Source: Phylloscopus collybita
Taxonomy: Eukaryota; Chordata; Aves; Passeriformes; Phylloscopidae
Direction of reading: 5' to 3'
DNA length: 64,000 nucleotides
Assembly (NCBI GenBank): GCA_027886175.1
Contig: JAJNNQ010000009.1
Coordinates: 24,417,501 to 24,481,500 of the forward strand
The position numbers and the translations under genes were made by a program. Shown piece by piece: positions 8,151-64,000 of the stretch (position 1 is its first letter; each line of letters starts with the position of its first letter). The notes beneath the pieces were generated by a model, which saw only the letters and a list, made by a program, of their open reading frames with translations, had not been told where the DNA came from and did not search any database.

Positions 8151-11100
8151 CAAATGATCAGGTGGGTTTGTGCCCAGCTCAGAAGGGCGAATATTGTAAA
8201 TTCTTATGTAACTTGCATAAGTGACAAGCTTAGAGGTGTATTGAGAATCAGTGATGGTGTTGGAAGCAACTGACTAGGACTTTGTAGACTCTCAGGTGGA
8301 AAGGGTTTCTGTTACTGCTCCTGCTCTTGAACCAATCAAATGTTTGAAGTTAACATCAAATTGACATTTGCAGTAGGTAGTAGACCATTGTTAATGAACA
8401 GTATTCACTGTATGAACACCAGTAGTATTCACTTATTTTTGCACACCTCTATTCAATGTACAAAGTATCCTGCACCTGTTTTTCATCACTAGAATATGAT
8501 TGAGAAATGCTGTGTAAGTACCGAATCACTTCTACTGGTACAGCTGGCCTGCATTTAGCTAAGTTGGTCTTTCTGTAGGTAAAAGCCAAAGAAAGCTTTT
8601 CAGCAATAGTTCTCACAAAATTCTGAGGAACAGAGTTGCTAATGGAGAAGAAGAGAAGGGACAATTCAGAGGAGCAAGGTACAATAATACTGCATCTGCT
8701 TGGCTTCCTTTTCAATCTATAGGTGAAGTGCAAGAGCTTTGCACTTAGTGGATTATACTTGAAGAGTTTAATCTGTTTAGATGCCTGCCATCAGAAGGCT
8801 TTAACTCCCACACTCCTCAGGGGTTGGATTTGCAGGAGGAATTGTAGTGTTTGGTAGTAACGGCAGAACCAGCACTGGTTACGTGCAGATGATGCTCTCT
8901 GCGGTGGTATCCTCTATAGGAACATCATGCTTCAGTCAAGTGTTATAAGCTGATTCTGTGACTAATTTACAGCATCACTATCTGAGCAGATTTACAAGCT
9001 AGTAAAACCTACACCGCTGCCCCAGTCTGCCTTTTAGCTAGGGAGCTGGGTAAACACACATGAAAACCTGCTTTTCTGAGAATGCTACTGACACTTAATT
9101 TTTAACATTGAGCATAGTCACATGCATTTTGCAGAACTCTTGAGGTAGCTTCTCTTTTTGAAAGAGTGATTTTTTTTTTTTAATATTTGCTATAGCAAAC
9201 TTACCTACATCTGTACCCAGCTTACTTGAGAGACCAGTCTATTAAAGGCTAAAGGGAGAACCAGTCTGAGCCTGTGCTGTAGAACAGCTTCAGTGCCACG
9301 TGGTCTTGTTTAAGTGGAAGCTAGGATGTGTCAGGGTAGGCAAACACTATCATTTGTATCTACATGTCTTGTTTGAGGGCAATGAGTGTTAATTCTGTAT
9401 GCTTAACTCGTCTTGCTGTAAATTCCTGCCTTATTTCTATGTGCCCCTTGAACCTGCTGCAGTGGGCTGAATGCCTCAGTGTCAATCTATTGCCAAGTAC
9501 CTTTATTTATTCTTGCTGCATTCATTATTATAGCAGTGTGAAGCATTCTGGGAACAAGTAGACCTAATCCCTCCAGAGCAGAGCACAGTTCTATTTCATG
9601 CTTCTACCTGAAGTGTTTTTCCATGTGTCAAAGTAAAAGGAAACATCCCTCGCTTAAACAGCTCACTCAGACTTTCAAGGCAAATTCCATCCTTGGCCTA
9701 TTCAGTTTGAAAAGTACCCCTGCAGCTGGGCAGTGTTCTGTTATAGATGCACGTGCCTTGTACTCACCTGTAGTTACTGTGAGGAGCAGTGGCAAGCCTC
9801 CAGCTTGAGGAATGCAGCACCTGGGGCCCTCTCTGAAGGCACCTGGCCCTATTGCCTCAGTTTGCAGGTGTGATCTGGTATGTCCTTATTTCTGAGCATA
9901 ATCCCCTCCAGGGATATTCTTCAGTGTTTCCCTGTTTGCCTTCCCCATTCTAGTGGCTGTAGTCTGTTCCTGATGCATGCATTGAGAAACTGATTGTGAT
10001 GAGTCTGTGCACCTTGGTAATGAGTCAGAGAACTGATGCTCTGTGTCATGTCAGTATGAAGTCACAGCAATAGGAGCAGCTGAAGGCTTCCTATTTATAC
10101 AGGCATCCTCACAAAACATTGCTTTGGGGACTACTTGCTGTGAATATGGTGACACTTACACGATTACCAGTACTAGCCCAAAATGAAATCTAGTACAACT
10201 TCAGGGCTGTCATTCCCACTAACAACAGTCAAAGCAGCAGTTGGTTCTGCATAATAAGATGTAGAAGAGACTTAGCTGATGTGACCTGGGTGTTGCACTT
10301 CAGCAGCAGCTGATGAAGGCTCCATGTGGCAGGTAGCAGCAAGGAGACAACCCCGCCCACATCAGCTACTGCAGGCTCTGTGGCTTGGAGGAGTACAAGG
10401 CACTGGGCAGCCATAACAAAAAAGCTTTCCTTAACTCTGCGGCATTCTTCAGTTCCAGAATTACTATGTCTACATGTCATCCCTCTTACATAAATATGTT
10501 CAATGCTTTTACTGCTTGCTGCCCAAGTACAATTCTGTACTTTCTAGTTGCTTTTCAGCTCCACTGCCGTGTCATGTCCATGACATCACACACTGGTTGT
10601 GGGCACTGGTTCCTAGACTCAGCAGGAAGAAGGAAAGCACTCCTGACCTATTGTAATTACGCCAAGTGGAAGGGAACAGCCTTCATGGTGCTGGTTCTTC
10701 AAAGTTATCCTGCACTTGCTCTGTACAGTTTTTTCATAAAGAGATTCTTTTGCCCATGCTAGCTCAGTCAGTGCTGTATTTGCTGCATCTTACAGGAGAT
10801 GTCTGATGTTTTGCTTATTTCTAGACAGCGTTACCATAGCTTTGGATTCAGCAGAGAGCTGGCACCAGGTAATGCAGGGTGACAGCTCATGCAGTAGTTG
10901 AGTAATTTTTGAAAAGCCAAATGAAATTAAAGCAATATCAAAAGACAGCTAACATGATTCTGCTCCATAGGGCAAGTTCTACTAGCCATTATAAATGGAG
11001 GAAGATGTATAACATAATGAATTACATGTATGAATTCAGGTTTGAGTTTCACGAGAAATCCATTAACAGCTTCAGAAAATGCCTAGAAAAATGCTGCTGC

Positions 11101-11200
11101 AATGACAGGACATAAAAGGAAAAAAATTACTTCAGGGCACCCTTGCCTCTGTTGTCAGTGTTTAGTCTGTTTGGCTAAAGTATTTAAACTCTAGCTTGTA
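8151..11200. other. Intergenic region between ZAR1 and FRYL 3' ends
   Basis: About 3 kb of tail-to-tail intergenic DNA. No exon, RNA gene or clear transposon is recognisable. Open frames at 8449-8733 (-) and 10385-10762 (+) show no known motif and I treat them as chance. Confidence 0.6.
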
Positions 11201-11211
11201 AAAATACACAA

Positions 11212-13059
11212 AATGAGAGATACAATGTCTTTTTATTTTTACAAAAAAAAAAAAAAAAAGGCTGGTAAAAGATGATGTAAATAAAAGTATAATGCACCCC
11301 TAAATAAAACTACCTCTCCCCTGTAAATACTAGTTAAATAATTAAGAACACCATCTACAGTACCACAAAACCATCAAAATAATTCAATTTTATCAGGGAC
11401 AGGGAAAAAATACAGTGAATATGAATGTGCCTTGACCAGTTACAGAATTTGTTAGGATAACATAACTACTGTCAGCAGTCCAACAGCGTGCACAGTGCCT
11501 TCAATTAATGCATTTCAGCATAATTGCATTTCTAGTGGGGCCTAATTTCCCCAAAAAGGCAGAGCTAAGAATTTCAATTCTACATTCTAAACTCTGGAAT
11601 TAGAGCCCATTAAAAAAAATCACAGTGGGTAAGAGATGTATATAAAAATACTGGGTGTTCCTTTCAAATCACAGGAATTGTAGGACTACAATCTTTTTTT
11701 TCTGGTTTTTTTTTTCTCTTTTTTTTTTTTTTCCTACAAAATGCTATTGGTTTCAACAGAATCCAGTTTGTTTTATGCTACAGACTTTGAACTATGAGTA
11801 TATTGCCTGTTTGCACATTTTGGTAGTCAGGTTTTTTTCTCTCTTTTTCTATAGTCCCAATTCCTTAAGCTTCAGTTGAGTTATGAAGATGCATATTCAT
11901 GCATTCAAACTCTTCAAACCCTACAGGCTACTCAGACTGCAAGTACTGCATGTGACTACCAAGAGGGAATGCCCCTTCTCCTCATAGCTTTATACACCTA
12001 CTGTTTTAACAGTGCATTGCACAAATTTACACGAAAAATACTGGTTTTGCACTATACAGTTTCTAGAATATATACAGAATAAAATAAGTTAACTTCTAAT
12101 GAGAATTGCTGATGGGCAGCATATATCTTTAATATACATTTTAAAGTCTCTGCAGGCAGCTACTTTTTGGTTAGTTGTTATCAATATTTGTAACATAAGC
12201 ACTGGTCAGAGAACTGAGCAGCATTCCAATAAAGTTAACAGATATATTATTTCTTTTAGAAACACTGGGAAATCCCAGTTTAAAATATTATTAAATGTCC
12301 TAACATTTACACGCTATGAGGATTAGATCTAATAAAATAAAATTTCTTCAAAAATAATCTTGCAGCTCTTTTAAGCATGCTCTGAGACCTTATTTAACAA
12401 TCATCCATACCTTCAAAAAACAACTGTCACATAGCCATACATTCTAACTCACACACATTATTTCCTTATTACAGACAACAAAAGCAAATAAAACACTGAG
12501 AAGTCAATGTTTTTGGCAGTCATATGTCATTCTACTCGTGTTTGACTGCACATTCTTCATGACATTGCAAAGTGTCTCATTAGGGGTTAGTTGATGGTTT
12601 TATCTACTACTGCTGGAAAGCCAGGAAGCCTTGCAGGTCTTCAGCCAAAATAAACCAGCCTTGATTTTAGCCTCATCCCACCTGCAATATTAATCCAACC
12701 TGTAGAGGCTGCTGCTGCAAATATAATTTATAGTTCTGTTACAACAGAAAATAATGCATATGTATGCATTATGTTTAAGCCCTTTTCCTTTCATGTAGTT
12801 TTTATACATAAATTTAATAAAAAAATACTACTGCCACACAGGCTGCTGTGTAGAAAGAGCAGTCAAGTGGGATGTTCACTTCAATTTTCAGGGTTTTCCT
12901 TCTGATGAAACAGTTTCTTGCTGTGATAAAAGTGTGTTTGTTGGTTGTCAGGATTGCTGGAGGTTTGGTGTGTTGTGGTGTTGTTTTTTTTTTTGTGAAA
13001 GGTGCTCAATAATAGTCTGAAGTGTCTTCATCATCAGTTCTTTTCTAGATGACAGCAGT
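11212..13059 (-). terminator. FRYL: FRYL 3' UTR and polyadenylation site
   Basis: The minus strand downstream of the FRYL stop runs about 1.8 kb to AATAAA at 11232-11237 (plus-strand TTTATT). A T17 run (plus-strand A17 at about 11242) lies just upstream, and a TTTTGTGTATTTTT-like GU-rich downstream element lies near 11196-11211. A TGTATATA Pumilio-type site is at 12069-12076 (minus), and an almost perfect 22-bp palindrome at 12751-12772. A pyrimidine-rich block on the plus strand at 11691-11732 is a purine tract in the mRNA. Confidence 0.75.

Positions 13060-64000
<50,941 letters not shown>

Noticed and set aside
8449..8733. 94-codon minus-strand open frame downstream of ZAR1
   Set aside because: No recognisable domain or promoter; likely random.
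10385..10762. 125-codon plus-strand open frame between ZAR1 and FRYL
   Set aside because: No ATG at its 5' end, no known motif and no splice context; treated as chance.

Overview
This is a vertebrate nuclear window, almost certainly from a bird and probably a songbird. It has spliced genes with GT-AG introns, CR1 retroposon fragments, a solo endogenous-retrovirus LTR of the ERVK type, and the conserved amniote gene order SLC10A4 - ZAR1 - FRYL. No operons, CRISPR arrays, phages or other prokaryotic features are present. All gene names come from reading the translated exons against remembered vertebrate proteins; no database search was possible.

Layout: 1-3300 is upstream intergenic DNA with no gene I can support. 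3320-4870 is a CpG island covering the promoter and exons 1-2 of SLC10A4 (+ strand, 3 coding exons, 3802-5942, 370 aa), an orphan bile-acid-transporter-family protein of synaptic vesicles. After a gap of about 700 bp containing an A-tract and a compact TATA-type promoter, ZAR1 follows on the same strand (4 exons, 6641-8000, 373 aa); it encodes the oocyte RNA-binding protein zygote arrest 1. 8150-11200 is intergenic. From about 11210 to the right edge the minus strand is the 3' part of FRYL (furry-like). I resolved 31 exons (the last 31 of the gene, the most upstream cut by the window edge), all phase-compatible. They sum to 5205 nt, or 1734 residues plus stop, slightly over half of a protein of about 3000 residues. 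Its 3' UTR is about 1.8 kb, and it ends tail-to-tail with ZAR1.

FRYL introns occupy most of the window and are AT-rich. They hold a CR1 fragment at 16921, an older probable repeat at 25405, a 572-bp solo LTR with a perfect 6-bp target duplication at 57627-58198, further CR1 fragments at 58431 and 62041, and several microsatellites. The three genes are not a pathway: SLC10A4 is neuronal, ZAR1 is oocyte-specific and FRYL is a broadly expressed scaffold for NDR-kinase and cell-morphogenesis signalling. Their adjacency is inherited synteny.

I found no novel biological system. The points most worth checking are the perfectly delimited solo LTR in sense orientation inside FRYL, two NAGNAG tandem acceptors in FRYL, an unexplained 159-codon ORF in a FRYL intron, the very short predicted ZAR1 5' leader, and the short SLC10A4 N-terminus that lacks glycosylation sequons.
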